Both the position numbers and the translations under genes were made by a program. The notes beneath the pieces were generated by a model that was not told the DNA's origin, made no database searches, and worked only from the letters and a program-made list of their open reading frames with translations. From NCBI GenBank assembly GCA_051294375.1, contig JBJCIZ010000744.1, forward strand, positions 686,264-750,263: DNA of 64,000 nt, in the 5' to 3' direction. This document shows, one piece after another, positions 1 to 17,508 of this stretch (its first letter is position 1; each line of letters starts with the position of its first letter). This DNA is from Paraspadella gotoi (taxonomy: Eukaryota; Chaetognatha).

Positions 1-4036
<4,036 letters not shown>

Positions 4037-5223
4037 AATTACTTCTTCGCAAAACTAAAACAAAAAAAAAACAAAAACAAAACTTAAAAACGATCTGTCT
4101 CTGGAGCTTTTTCTCTTTAGTCGTATTTTCTGAAGAAAAAATAGGGCGCGCGCAAATTTTCTTTGTTTTGCCTCGAAATTGATATCGCGAATATTTTGCT
4201 GTGAACCTATCGCCGTGAACCTGTCGCCAACTCGAACCGCTGAGCAATTTGCTGTTTATCTATGATTTTCTGTATACTATTTAAAAGGTGTACGGTCAGG
4301 GAGAATGTGTTTTTCACTATGAAAAATATGTTGGACTTTCTAGCGCTTTTTTTTTTTCGATCTCTCATCATGATAAAGAAGTCTTATAATTTCTTTAAAA
4401 AAAGACCCGCTTAAAGTTAATAATGAATTAGTTTATTGATTGAATGACAAGAATTATTTATTTTACTCTCGCGATAATCATTGATTCGACTTTGTCGAAT
4501 TGTTAAACTAAAACGAGTCATTATTTTTTTTTAACTAGTCGTTGTCTCTCACCCTGTTTATACAACACGAACGTACATTACAGTATTATATTAACGTTTT
4601 TTCGCCTCCTGTTCGATGCATCTCGACCTAAAAAGACTTCGCCATGTGTTTAATACGTTATTTTATTGTATACATAACTATTGAATCCTTTTTTTTTAAC
4701 TTCTGTCTTTTTTTCCCGCGCATCTCTAGTCAATGGCGGCCTAATTTTTTGTCGATAATTTCGCTCGCGTTATCATATATTTTTGCCAATTCCGACGTCC
4801 TTGGATTCTGTCATAACCCGTTTCTTTTCGCCCGACTACAATCCCCCGCTAATTCGAGTTATAAAAAAAAATAATAAACCAAATTAAGTTTTCGGCGAAA
4901 CTCTTTTCTTTTTTTCTTCTGCTAAGTTAAATTAAGCTTGATCGTATTGTGATAACTGACGTATGATGAAATTTAAGCAAGGTTGACATTTTTCATGCAA
5001 GATTCGTTAGACTAACGTCTGAGCACTAACTCTCGCTCCAACATTTTTTAGCGTAGCCTCGGCCCTCCACTACATCCGAATAAAAGCCGAAAATATAAAA
5101 AATGAAAATTTTTCATAGATAAATCGGTACTGAATTTTTACTAAGAATATCTCGGCTACAAAAAGCTGATTAGAACTTGAGTTTGGCAAGACACAAGGTT
5201 AAAAAAATAGAAAAACCTTCCCG

Positions 5224-5538
5224 TTGAAAGGATTTTTCCTTCACCAATTAACCCTTGGATCGGGTTCTCTAGTTAGCCTAGGATTTCCCTGTCCCGCGCA
5301 GAAAGGGTTTAAAAACTGGGTCGATCGACCATCGATCACCCGTTTCCTCTACTCGGACCCGTCGACGTCGAGTCATCGATCAAAAAGAAGTAGCGCGCGA
5401 CGAGAGGTTTCGGGATTCGTGGAGGCTCTCGGAGGCAGCGGGGCCACCCGGGCGAGGAAGGACGCCGGAGCCGCACGGACAATCAAGTTGCTCTATCCGT
5501 TCACGGACGAATTCTTAACTCCTCGCTCACCCTTCTGA
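5224..5538 (+). CDS. hypothetical 104-codon ORF in a GC-rich island (doubtful)
   Basis: An open frame with an ATG lies in a local GC-rich patch (about 5300-5530) whose composition is unlike the AT-rich surroundings and close to that of real exons in this window. The product is basic and Ser/Arg-rich, with no domain, signal peptide or membrane segment that I recognise. No splice partner is evident. It may be an isolated exon, a regulatory CpG-type island or chance. Confidence 0.2.
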   Translation: MKGFFLHQLTLGSGSLVSLGFPCPAQKGFKNWVDRPSITRFLYSDPSTSSHRSKRSSARREVSGFVEALGGSGATRARKDAGAARTIKLLYPFTDEFLTPRSPF

Positions 5539-6465
5539 TCTACATGTTATATTTTTTTCTTCGCGCGCGTTTTTCGGTGGATAAATCACGTTTTAACTTT
5601 TATGAATATATATTTATTTGAAAAGGTGTTTATGGTGAAGAAAAAGTATTTTTTTATTTTTAAACTAAACCTAATAGTTCACTTAAAAGCTGGAGTGCCC
5701 GGACGAAACTCTTTCGAATGTAATTCGGACCAAAAACCTGCTTTCTTTTTCTTATGGTTTTCGAAAAAAAAAAAAAAAAAAAAAACTATCGTATTTTGTA
5801 TTTCAAGCTCAATATTACACAGTAAATGAGAAGGGACTTAAATCTTTTGTCTCTTCGTCCTTTTAAGATGCAATGATGCGATTATAAGTTTTATATTTTA
5901 TATTTTTTACCAAAAAGGGATAGAAAATAAAGGAGTTATCATAAGCTTAATCTTTTAACAAATTAAAACTTCATTGAACTCTTTTTTAAGCAAAATAAGA
6001 GCCACTTAAGTTTTAAGTACATAAAGCACTAAACTTTGGCTACTTTGGTTATTGTTGACGAAATTGAGATTGACAACGCGTTCACTTTTAATTGTACTCG
6101 GCGCGGAGGAAATTCTCGGGAAATTCTCGTCTCTTTTTTTCCCCCCCGATTTCGTCAACTTTCCTGTTATGCGCGGTCCTGCTATTAATCTTAAAATCTT
6201 AATCTTCATCCGTTACGAGCCGATCTCGTCTTACTTCCAGACTTGGACTCGGTTGTCTCATTCCTTAATGATTGGAAACACAAGCAAACTGGGTCAACCG
6301 ACAAATCTTTCGCCTCAAAAGGTTCGATATAAAGTCACAATAGATCTTTTATTTCGCCGGCGAAACCCTCGTTTTAAATTAGGATCTTTTTATTTATTTT
6401 CATCGTTATTAACTTTATGACGTTTATGGTTTTATGGTGGACTAAAATCCACCAACCGTTCATCA

Positions 6466-6720
6466 GCGGCCATTAGTGTAGAAGGCAAGTCAATCGCCTC
6501 CTAACCCGAAGGTCCGGGGTTCTAGCCCGGTGGTCGCCAAGCAGTTAAGAGGGACGGGGCGCTTAACCCGCCTGTAACACGGTGTTACAGCCTGATCCGA
6601 AGATCAGGGACTGCTTATATTGAACTGTTCTGCCACTATCACATTAGCCTGTTCAAAGTCAGGGGCAAGATAGCTTATTTATGGGTTAGGGTTGTCGCCC
6701 CAATCTCATTATCATTATAT
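6466..6720 (+). repeat. tRNA-derived SINE-like element (tRNA-Arg(CCT)-like head)
   Basis: Positions 6466-6537 resemble a 72-nt tRNA. The ends GCGGCCA/TGGTCGC pair as an acceptor stem, CCGGG-GTTCTAG-CCCGG forms a T arm with a B box, TAGTGTAGAAGG resembles an A box, and GCCTCCTAAC resembles the anticodon loop of tRNA-Arg(CCT). The D stem does not pair, so it is not a functional tRNA. It is followed by about 180 bp of non-tRNA sequence ending in a TTATCATTATATTATTT tail, the usual SINE design. The 3' boundary is approximate. Confidence 0.55.
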
Positions 6721-7574
6721 TATTTGCTTCTGCCCAGTGCCCACCCGAGAAGAATACTTGACGAGTACAACTGACCTCCGTTGATTTATTGTTCTTTCGA
6801 CATCACAATTCCTCTGTCACGCCACTCCGTTATTGTTTTAACTTTTGATTTGTAAAGTTCGTCGTTTGACTTTTATAGTATATTTCTCAGGCCTGATTTT
6901 TTTCAGTGATGAAAATATAGTTTCTAGATTGACGGCCTCACGCAGTCCGTCATTCGCTGGGCCACTTTTTAATTTTTCATTTTTTTTCTGGTTCGGACGG
7001 CTCTGGAATGAATATAATTTTCTTTTGTGACCAAAACCATTTCTTAGTTTTTAACATTTTATGCTTCTATTTATTTGTTAATTCTAGTAATACAGAGCAT
7101 GTAACAGTTTGTAACGCAATACGTAAATTTTTTTTTACATAAAACATTAACGATACGAATCATTAGCAAAATTTTTTCTTAAAATGAATCTATTTTTTAT
7201 TTTAAACAATTTACATTTAGGTATTAAGCTAGTTTTCTATTAGTCCTACATCAATTCAAATCTTTTTTGATGACGGTTGACACGGTTGACACGTTGCTAC
7301 GTTCGTCGTGATCTCAACGCGGAACTCATTTTCGAACCAGCAGAATCAACATATCTCATATAATTAACAAGCATTAAGCAACCTGGTAACGCATCGGACT
7401 AAGTATAATAAGTAGAATACCGCCTCAATATAATCAAATTAAAATAATAAAAAAGACTTGGATGCTTTGAAAGCAAATTTTTCGACTAAAAAAAAATTTA
7501 ACTGTAAAAGTTGAAAATCCGACGATATTTGAGCAATGGCGTTATGATTGGGGCGCGGAGCAAGTCACCTATTA

Positions 7575-7604
7575 TATACTATATATTATATAATATATAG
7601 TATA
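7575..7604. repeat. perfect 30-bp AT palindrome
   Basis: The half-site TATACTATATATTAT is followed directly by its exact reverse complement with no spacer. It could extrude as a cruciform or be the core of a small foldback element. No function is visible. Confidence 0.85.
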
Positions 7605-9350
7605 CGTATTGGCAATAGGGGCTTCTGACTCTCTGGCGCGGTTATTAGTTCTTGCTTCGCTTACAGGATTGAAACCAGAAGGCTTAGCTTATGCACACTT
7701 TGTTGAACGAAGTCGTTGGTGAGGCGACTTTATCGAACATGAGGGGCATTTGGGAGTACTAAGGACCTGGTCAAAGACCTGCAGATCTATTTAACCAGTT
7801 AGGATTTCGATCCTCGTCACTTTTCTTTTCGAAAATCTTGCCTTAAATTTTAAATTTTTTATTTGAGTTAAATCCTAATGTTGATATCGAACGAACTTCA
7901 ATTTAAACTTTATTTTACTCTATATGTATATGGGGAAAAAATTATGCAATTAAAAATAATAAACTATTTACCAGGATCCGGCAATATATTTTTAAATAAT
8001 ATCCTTACCAACCCTGCCAGTTTGAACCGGTTAAATCCGGCCGTATTCCAGTCGCATTGCACGAAAACCTCCCCCCCGCTTTTTAGTTAGACTTAGAGGG
8101 TGGAAGAGGTGGCGTCGAGGCAGGTCGGGGGGGGGCGTGGTAGGGAGCAACGAATTGGAATGATGTAACAACGGGAGTTGGTTAAAAAATGAGGAACTTG
8201 GAATCAAACGGAGCCGTTTTTTTTTAATAAGCCCAGGGCCTCGCCTACTATTTGTCGCGTCGGAAAACTTATGATTCGCAGTCTAAGCTTAAGCGATTTA
8301 TAGTTTTTTTTTTGAGATCCGCGTTCGGTAGCCGGTTTGAGACTTTCCTTCTATTGTTATTGTGTTGTTTCGATCCAAAATTTCGGTCTCAACTGGAACG
8401 GGAAACGCACGAAGGCAAAAAAGGATCGTACGCAGGCGAGACAAACCTATTGAGAAATTAATTAGGAACGAGGTTCGAAAATCCAAAGAGGAAAGTCGAA
8501 AAAGTCTTTCCTCTAAAAATAAAAAGGGAAGATAAATTTATACATCATCAATGATCAAAATAAAATTAAAACAAAATCTAAAAGTTTAAATCTCAATTTT
8601 AGAAAGAAAACAAAGTTTATTTTTGTTTACAAACAACGAGTTTTATTTTTCAAACGGACGTGTTTCGACTTTTTTTCTAGTCTTCTTTCGAAATTTTAAA
8701 ACGCAACGAAACGAAAGTCTTTGCACTATATCTCAATTTTATTAAAAAAAAAGATTATTTTCCCAAACAAATCATTTTAACGGACGAAAATCCGCTTTTA
8801 CTTTTTTTTCTCAGTTTCTCCCCAAATATTCTTCGGTCAGTTTATTTTTTTTTTCGGCTCATCAAACCGGCTTCTCGATTAATTAATTAAGTTTAAACGA
8901 AATAGAAAAAAGAAAATCGACAAGAAATAACAAAAACAGCAAAACAACGACAAATCGAAACAAAGTTTCTCAAAACGATTTTTTTTTGTTGGAGGGCGCC
9001 GAACTCTCTCGCTCTAACCGCTTACTCCCCCCCCTTTCAATTTTCTTACTCTTTATCAGGTTTTTAAACATTTCTGGTCTCCCGCCAAACGAAATTTCCC
9101 ATTTTCGAGGTTTTTTTACATCGTCTTTCTCGTTTAATTCTCTTCTTGGCTTTTTTTTATCACCATTGATCGCTACCCACGTCCAAATTACAAGTTCCGA
9201 GATCTTAGTCGTCTCGCTGAATATATAACCAAAGTGACATAACACATTGAACCAATTAAAAGAAATAACAAACTAACACAAAAAACCATCTCCGACGTCT
9301 AAAAAGAAAATCAAACAAACAAAATAATTAAATATCAAAGAAATTATACC

Positions 9351-10660
9351 ATGGATCAGGCGCAATACGGACGAAAAATCTACAAAGACATTCCATGGGG
9401 TTGGGTTGTCACCGGAGCGGCTTTTTTCAACACCATGTTTTCAGTCGGTGAGAATGACATAAACTTCCTCGTCTTTTTTTTTTTTTCGATCGGAAATCGT
9501 CATTTTTTTTATGCCACCATTTTCTTCAAATCATGTATGTTCCTCTTCATCTCAACTCATAAAAGGTCATTTATTGGTTTGTTGTAACAAAATACCGGAC
9601 GAGTAATTCTCTCTTTTTCATCCCCGCCTTTTAATTTTTGTTTTCAATTAAAAAATGATTTTGGATGTACGTATTTACCGATTCAAATTTTCATTGTTTT
9701 TCACTAATTTCTAATTATCTTTCATTTGTCATTATGTAATTAAATTAAATAAACCTATTCTATATCAATCGTCTACAGAAGGCTTCATATTATAAAATGA
9801 GGTACCCATTTTTTGAGACCACCCGATCGAATTTTATAAAATTTTACATATAGAGTCCAATCGAAGCGAATTTTTATATTCAACCCATGACAAGAGATAC
9901 AGGGCCCTGGGGCTGGACCCCTGGGGGCCAAAAAAGGCTAATTTTTTTTAGTAGCATCAGGTTCATCGATGTCTTAAACATATAAAAATCTTTTTTAAAA
10001 CTAAAATTGATTAATTTTTTGCTAATTAATCGGTGTTTGAAGATGCATGGTTCATCGTTTTTCTCCCAATTTTCCCGAATTATTCCAAATCTGACTTGAA
10101 CCGCTGATGTTCATGAAGCTGAAACTTAAGGTAAATGAATATAATGGTAATAAATAAATAAACAAAAAAATTACAAAATTAGAAAAAACATTTTTGATAA
10201 TTTTATGCCCTTATGGGTTACCCCTCCTGGAGCCAATATCTCGGCTCAGGGGTCAAATATTGAAATTCGCCTCGATAGTTCTATTTGTATTCACATAGAG
10301 ATCGTTAATAACAAATTTCATTAAAATCTATTCAGTAGTTTTCTCGGAACGTGTTCTGATCACAAAAAAGGGGTACTTGTTGCGTCCACAGTACCTCATT
10401 TTATAATATGAAGACTTCCGTAATCATTCAATTATTTATTTTCACTCATTCATTTCTTTTATCTCTCCTTGTCCTATTTAGATTTTGTTTTATTTTATTG
10501 CACTTATGCCATTTTATTGGTTTGCTAGATTACTTAGTAAGATTAGCAAGTCTTCAAAAGTTGTAAAACATGTCCGCGGTCATGGGTGATGGCAAGTAAA
10601 AATCGTTCATTTAAGATCTTCAGATTGATCAATTTATAATTGAAAAAGTCGATTGAGGGA

Positions 10661-10702
<42 letters not shown>

Positions 10703-13700
10703 AAAAAAAATTAGAAAGAGTTAACATTTTTAAATTTAAAAAATCGAAATCATACCCTTGAGATTTGATATATTAATCGATTAATCAAAAGTGCTTTGAC
10801 ACGATCCCGATGAATCGCTTTTGGATCGAGCTAATAAAAAAAATCAGTTTAGTTTGATTTCACGAATTGAAACGAGTTTAAAATGTTGAGCAATGTTATA
10901 TAGGAAAATACATGCCTTTTATTACGAAGTCAGAGAGATATTTTCATCTCCAGGGACAGTACCCGTCTTGGGCGTTTACTTCACCGACTGGCAAGATGAG
11001 TTTCTTTCGTCTCGAACCTCGATTTCCGGCGTCTCTTCTCTTTGCTTTCTCTCCATCTGCGCCGCCACGCCCATCGGAGCCTTCATCGCCGACAGATGGT
11101 CCTGCAGGACCGCCGTCTGCTTAGGTTCGAGGGAAAACAAAAGGACAAGAAGTTTTGTTTAAATAATTGTTAAAGAGAAGAATAATAAGAAGATTAAGAG
11201 CATTGAGTAAAAAAAAATATGGGAAAACAAAAATAAATTGATAACCAAACAAATTATTGTCCCCAAACAAGGAGGTTTGCTCTTGGGAATCGGATACTTT
11301 TTGGCGTTCTTCTGCCAAACTTTGCTTCAACTCTACATGTTCATTGGGCTGATCGGGTACCTAGGCGGATCTTTCGCATATACAGTCAGCTACATCTGCG
11401 TCACTGAATACATGGACAAGCGCCTGTCTATCGGTATGTTTCTGAATTGATTAAAAGCTGTTTGATTAATTTATACAATTAATTCAATCTTTCCAGTCAA
11501 GTGTAATATTTTTAAAATGGGATGGTTCTATAACAACCTTGTATAATGTATAAGTATAATGTATAATATAAGTATAATATATGTATATTGTATAATGTAT
11601 AAGTTTTATATGAGATAATTATCATTTTTAACGACAGCCAGGTTTTCAATAATCTAGTCAGTTCTAAAGTATAAATAAGAACTTAAGATTAACTTTGAAC
11701 TAAAGTATGCCATGCTCATATCAAAAACTTTATTTCAAATAAACAAGTTTTAACAGAAATTATTACCGCGATTTTCAGCCTCGTTAACTTAAAAAAAACA
11801 AAACAATTAACGAGGCAGAGCGAGAGAAACGGCCAAGAGTTAATGAATTGAAAACTGAGAAATTAGTGAGACGAGAGGGAAAATAACGTCATCAACGCAC
11901 TTAAAAATAAAATCATGGGACAAAGAAAAGCTAAAAATAGTGGGATAACGCTTTATTCACTTTCTTTTTTTTTATAAAATTGAAAGAAAAAATTATGTGA
12001 CAATTATGCAATAATATGCAATTATGCATACATACCTGAAAGCTTTTTGTATGTCTTTAAACTCATGCACTGGATTTAGCCAGAATTAATCAGTTTGGTA
12101 ATCATAAGTTTAAGATTTATTTTTATATTCTGTGTATATGAAGTTTTATAATTGTTAAAATATTTCGGATCACAAATCGAGACTCTAACCTCGATTAAAA
12201 AAAAAAATCTTAAAAGTATAAGGATCTCGCCAAGATATCTTGGCGAGATAACAAACCCAAATCGCCGCTTTTTTCAGCCAATTCGATCGCCAACTGCGGG
12301 AGCCCGCTCGGCTCAATCCTCCTCCCCATTATCTTCGATTACATCCGGTTCGAGATGACGTGGCGCAACGCGGTCCTCGTCGCCTCCGCCGTCTACTTCA
12401 ACGTCTGCGCCATGGGGATGCTCATGCGTCCCAACCGGCCGCGCCCGATCCTCGACGGCGACGAGGACGTCGTCGTCGCCTTCACTCCCGATTTTCGCCG
12501 AGTCGACGACGAACTCGAGATGCGCAAAGAGGCGCTGCTCCGCGGGCCGGCGTCGACCGAGCGGCGATTAGAGGAGCGGATTCCGGCGCCGATCGCCGAT
12601 GAGGCGTTGAAGACTCACTTCCGGTCGTTAACCAACGTGAAGGGACTCTTGGCGGAACTGAGCCTAGAGGGCGAGCCGGGGTTGAAACCGCCGATGCGAG
12701 TGAGATCGGCGACGCTGTTCGACGACGTCGGAGAAAGACTCGGGATAGATCGGTCCCGACCCGGCTCAGCTCTTGCTCTCTCAGCCAGGTGAAAAATGTG
12801 TTTCGTTAACGAATCAAAATGTTTGATAAATTATAATACCAAAGAATATAACAAGGTTTCAATGCCTTTACGTAATAATTTACCAGCCAATACTGTCAAA
12901 CTCAATCCATTTTTTTAAAATGTAAAGGATAAAAAAAAATATTGCGATTCAACCGGAGCATTCCCACTATATGCAAATATATTTAGTGAATTCAATTAAA
13001 ACCCTCCGAGCCTTTTTTTTAATACGGACAAAGCAATTACACTTAGTATTATTATTACTATTTGTATTTCCCTATTACGTGGAAACAAAATGACAACAAA
13101 TTGTTGAACCGGTTTCACCCCTTTCCTCTTTAGATGGCGCTCCCTCAACAAAATCCGTCCGGCCCACAGCCACGTCTCCATCCCTCCGTTCTGCGACGGC
13201 GGTGGCGTGGCTCTGGCCGAGGCCGGCGTCCGGGAAGGCGGCCCGAGCGCCTGCGTCAAGGGATTCTGGATGGAGATGTTGCAACACCCGTTCTTCGGCT
13301 GGTACCTTGCCTACTCCGCCATCTCCTTCTCCAGCATCTACACCCCAAGCATCTTCCTCGTCCCTTACGCCGTTCGAGTGATGGAGGTGCCGCAGTGGAA
13401 GGCGTCCAGGCTGGTGAGTCTTGGTCGTCGTCGACGTCGTTGTAAAGGGGAGACTGACCATTTACTCCACGACCCGCCTTACCTGCCCCAACCTCTTCTC
13501 CGCCCCAAAGGTCTCCATCAACGCGTCCTTCATCCTCCTCGGCAGCCTCCTCACCGGCGTCATTCTCTCCCACGACAAAATGCGGCGCCGCGAGACTCAC
13601 TTCCTCTGCGTCGCGATGGCGCTGCTGGGCCTCGTCTCCGTCCTGCTAAGTCTGGCGCCTGACTTCCCCACCCTCGCCATCCTCGCCGCTATCTATGGCG

Positions 13701-13996
13701 CCCTTTACGGCGTCTGGGGCGCCACCTACTTTACCGTGATGGTCGGTCTTTTCGGACAACGCATGCTGCCCTCCGTGGCGTCGGTGGTGCAGCTCTTCGG
13801 AAGCGTGGCCATCTTCGGCGGTCCGCCGCTGGCCGGAATTCTCTCCACGTACTTTCGATGGTACGGACTCGTGTACGTCTTCGCTGGCGCCGTCATTCTC
13901 CTCTCGGCGGCGTGCTTGTCGAGAGTGCTCGTCGTGGAGGCGAGGATGAGGCGAGAAAGGGCGCCGCCGGCGGTCGTCGTCGAGGAGGAGGCTTGA
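9351..13996 (+). CDS. SLC16-like: monocarboxylate-transporter-like MFS protein (SLC16 family), 6 exons
   Basis: Exons are 9351-9447, 10954-11124, 11272-11433, 12278-12788, 13134-13413 and 13511-13996; phases join without error to give 568 residues. TM1 carries DIPWGWVV, the SLC16-type motif before and in helix 1. The 2-3 loop has GAFIADRWSCR (MFS motif A). Helices 4-5 contain EYMDKRLSIANSIANCGSPLG, matching the family's YF-KRR-LA-G-A--G--G signature. Exon 4 encodes a long hydrophilic central loop, as expected between helices 6 and 7, and exons 5-6 encode the second six helices. The Glu-rich C-terminus is presumably cytoplasmic. Expected role: plasma-membrane transport of a small carboxylate or related solute; the substrate cannot be read from sequence. 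Intron 1 contains a MITE. All splice sites are GT-AG, although the exon 2 donor (GTTCGA) is weak. Confidence 0.93.
9776..10420. mobile_element. 645-bp MITE with TA target duplication (Tc1/mariner-type)
   Basis: Terminal inverted repeats begin CAGAAGGCTTC on the left and CGGAAGTCTTC on the right, and share TTATAAAATGAGGTAC further in (about 28 bp with two mismatches). Both ends are flanked by TA (9774-9775 and 10421-10422), the Tc1/mariner-type target duplication. No transposase frame is present, so it is non-autonomous. It lies in intron 1 of the SLC16-like gene. Confidence 0.88.
10655..10701. repeat. (GA)n microsatellite
   Basis: About 45 bp of nearly pure GA dinucleotide in intron 1 of the SLC16-like gene. 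Confidence 0.95.
12224..12249. repeat. perfect 26-bp palindrome upstream of exon 4 of the SLC16-like gene
   Basis: The half-site ATCTCGCCAAGAT is followed immediately by its exact reverse complement. It ends 28 nt before the exon 4 acceptor boundary at 12277/12278, so a hairpin in the pre-mRNA would sit over the usual branch-point region. Confidence 0.85.
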
Positions 13997-14164
13997 CTCG
14001 GGGGGAGGGGGGGGGGGGAAACATAATCCAATATGGCGCATTGATCTGGTGCGTCGCAAAACGGAAGTATCTCTTACGAATTTCCTGGCAGCGTCAATCC
14101 GGCCCAGTCGGGGGCCAACGTTCCTGTCAAAATTGCGCCAAAAATCTCACTTGCATATTGATGA

Positions 14165-14170
14165 AATAAA
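14165..14170 (+). terminator. candidate polyadenylation signal of the SLC16-like gene
   Basis: AATAAA lies about 170 nt after the stop codon at 13994-13996 on the coding strand, a typical spacing for a short 3' UTR. Confidence 0.5.
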
Positions 14171-16500
14171 ATATTACCCAATATTCTTGCCAATGCAACA
14201 GAACGTTTCTCCGACTCTCAGCGTTGGTTTCGCAAATTCCGTCAGGGCGAACCGCCAATGTCAATAATAAATGGTATTTAACTAGTCACACTGTCAGACT
14301 AGTCACTGTGACTAGTAGTCACAGCTGTTGTGTGAAAAGTAGATTTGAAAAGTCAGTCCTAAAAAGGATGATGACTGGAGACGCGGGAACTAATCTCCAT
14401 CAAATTTGTCGTAATAATGTTGCGAATGGAAAACACAAGTTATACTCGAAGTCCAAGTTCTTAAATACCTTGTTTCCACGGTAACCCAACGATGATTTTG
14501 TGGGAAGTTTTGATACCATTCACTATTAGTTTATTTTCTAGTTGTTTTTTGATTGATTGTTTTTGAAGTTGGGTTACTAGTGGTTAATTTTAAACCACTG
14601 CTCCTAGGTTCTAGTTAAGCGAGCATTTAATAAATTTCTTGCATGATTTGTTATTTCTGTATTGGAAAATAAAACAAAAGTTGATATTTACTCACTTCTT
14701 TATTTTTATTGAAATTCTTCGCTAACTGCAAACGAGCTAATGATTCATGATTGAATTTTTTTATCAAAAAGGCGAGTTTACGGGCAGTATTTTAATTTAC
14801 CATACTTAGGAACAAGGAATGATAAATAATTACAAATACTGTGAACGAATATTTCTAACTGACAAATGAGACGTTCGCTTAAACAAAAAAAAAATACTGA
14901 GGAGCTAAAAACGTATTACGCAACTAAAATTTAAAAAAAAAAGTTTTTCTTCTCCGATACAAATATTGAGACAAAAATTATCTTTACTGAATGTCTGTTG
15001 TTTAAAACTAAGTATATATTTTAGTTAAATTAGCGGCAAAAAAACGAATTCCATGCGACTCTCGCCGATTTAACTTATTTTTTTAATTATGTAAATTGAT
15101 TCTAATTAAGGATAACTTGCATCTTTATGGCACGGCGGGATGTAAAAAAAAAAAGGAACATCTCGATGGACAACGTAAGTCGCACGATCGACAAATAGGG
15201 AGACAAAGTATTTGGCTTGGAGTCAAAGCTGTAGGAGCTGTATGAGCATCATTACGTTTAAAAAAAATTAAAACAAATCAATTACGCTTTTCGTGCCACA
15301 TTCGACTCCGATGACCATTGAAACCATTTAAAGGAGCAGCTTATTGTAATTAGCGATTAATATTTGTTTTCATAAAAAACTAAAAAAAGGCAAACAGATC
15401 GAAATGCCTACAAGGGAGAGACTTCGGCTCGAAAAGCGCAGAGATTTCTTAATTTTTTAAAAAATTGATTAACTTTTAAACATTGGGTCAGAAGCTTTGA
15501 TTATAAAATTTAACTCGTATTTGACGTTGATACGGAGTAAAAACAAAGAGACAAGGTGAAACGATCATCAGTTACCATTTAGTTATTTGCGGAATAAAAA
15601 AAAAAACGTCGCGCTATTTGAGGAATCGACGATAAACGTAAACTGTCCATTACATTACATTCGTAGGTTATTAGTACAATGAATTAACTGCACCATTTTA
15701 ATCGGGGAGAGAATTCGTGTAAAAATGTGAGAGTAGGTGTGAGTCCTGTAGATAGTACTTAAACATTCACAAGAAACCGAGCCCCAATTCACGACGCCAC
15801 GCAAAGAATTGCGTCTGTTTTTTTCTTCTTTTTTCCGAAAAGGTTTTGGTACCACGGTTGAAAATGTTAAATGTACAACATAAATCAATTTATAACAGTC
15901 ATGGGCGGTTTTTTTTTTAAATTAAAACCAGATTGTCCAAAAAAACATGAAATGGCAAAAACTAGTATAAAAAGCTACGATGGCTCTTCGCGAAGTACAA
16001 GCAACAAAAATGCGAACAAAAACGTTTGAAAAGAAAAACTCAAAGGAATGTTAATATATGTATATATAAATGTATGTAGTAAGTAATTCAGCTGGACTAA
16101 AAGCGGCCTTTTTTTAAAAGACGGAAAAATATAGCGTGTAAATTCGATTACTAAACAAGCAATAATCACTGTACATTCGAAGGAATCTCTGTATGGAGTG
16201 TACGAGAACATTCAAAGTCAATCAGATCCAATGGGACAAAAAAAAAAAGAAAGAAAGAATTGGTTTTGAGAAAAATATTTTGATTTTCTCGTTTGAAATC
16301 GAAGCATGCAAATTCCCCGTGCAAACAACAAACCTTTCGTTATGTATGACCATTTTCCATAAATTTCAAGTCCTTGACAATTCAGGCCGGGATCGTGATA
16401 AAAAAAAAGCATCACGAGGAGAGACAAGTGTCCACGATTCCATCTCAATCATTCTTCATTCGCGCATCATAGAATTCATTCCGACGCATCGTGGATAAAC

Positions 16501-16521
16501 AGAGAGAGAGAGAGAGAGAGA
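16501..16521. repeat. (AG)n microsatellite
   Basis: About ten AG dinucleotides in intergenic DNA. Confidence 0.9.
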
Positions 16522-17109
16522 TCAAGAACAAAAACGATTAAATAGATCATATCGCTTAAACGACAAAATCACAAAATATTCTACTACAAGTGAATATATA
16601 TGTATATTCATAGCAATCGGGAATACTGAATATGACAGGTGAGCCACTATTTGCTAGAGTCCTAGATACATTCAAGTTGTTATTTCTCGGTAGGAAGATA
16701 ACGCTATTTTTTTTTTACAACGTAAGTTTCGAAGGTTCCAATATCAACGTCGTTTCGTATGGCTCACACTTTGGTTCTGAGACGCACTATTTTTTGTTGT
16801 TGTATTCTAATAAAAAAAAAACTTGTTGTGTAGCCGAGCTGGTGGAAGTATTGGCCTCGGTAGACAACGATGAAAGAACCTGTAAGAGGGCCAGGTATAA
16901 TAAAAATTATAGTTTGATTATTATCTAACAATTTACAAATTGAACGATAGGAATTTTATTTCTGTCTACTGATTACCTGGTTATTGAGTTCGAATCCTTT
17001 GGCATTTATTTCAATTAGTCGATGTTACTCTTTTCCGTTTCGATTCTGAAAAGAAAAAGGAAAAAAATCGATGTTCAATTGTTTGACGAGAAAAATTTTC
17101 CCCTGCAGG

Positions 17110-17453
17110 AGTCTCTAGTCATCTCTTCGGAGAACTCTTTTACGGCGTGCTCGCCCCGAGGTTATTCTGTCTCGAGGCTCGATGCAACAAAGAGCTCGCG
17201 CCCCGACGTCGGCGCCGCACGCGCCTATCTGGCTGTCCGATTGGTCGCCGCGGGGACGAACGAGGTCGGTGATTGGTTCCCACGCAGAGTGCGAGGAACT
17301 CGAGATAGAGAGAACAGCTGCCTCGAAGAAAAGCGCCCGCAGAAGAAAAAGGAGGTGGAAGGAGTATGACGGGGAGGAGTAGAGATAAAAAGAATAAGAG
17401 CGGGAAGAGGAAGAAGAAAAACCCTCGAAGTAAATCGACGGAGCGGAACAAAC

Positions 17454-17508
<55 letters not shown>

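Larger units (their letters stand above)
4037..9350. other. AT-rich intergenic region between FAM135-like and SLC16-like genes
   Basis: I see no convincing multi-exon gene here. The stretch holds the 3' UTR of the esterase gene, a GC-richer island at about 5.3-5.54 kb with a 104-codon ORF, a tRNA-like SINE head at 6466, a perfect 30-bp palindrome at 7575, long homopolymer A/T runs, and the presumed promoter and 5' UTR of the transporter gene just before 9351. Confidence 0.6.

Noticed and set aside
16832-17005. Possible tRNA with a long intron (A-box-like TAGCCGAGCTGG and B-box-like GAGTTCGAATCC)
   Set aside because: The boxes are about 150 bp apart and the proposed acceptor ends do not pair; at best a chance match or an old SINE relic.
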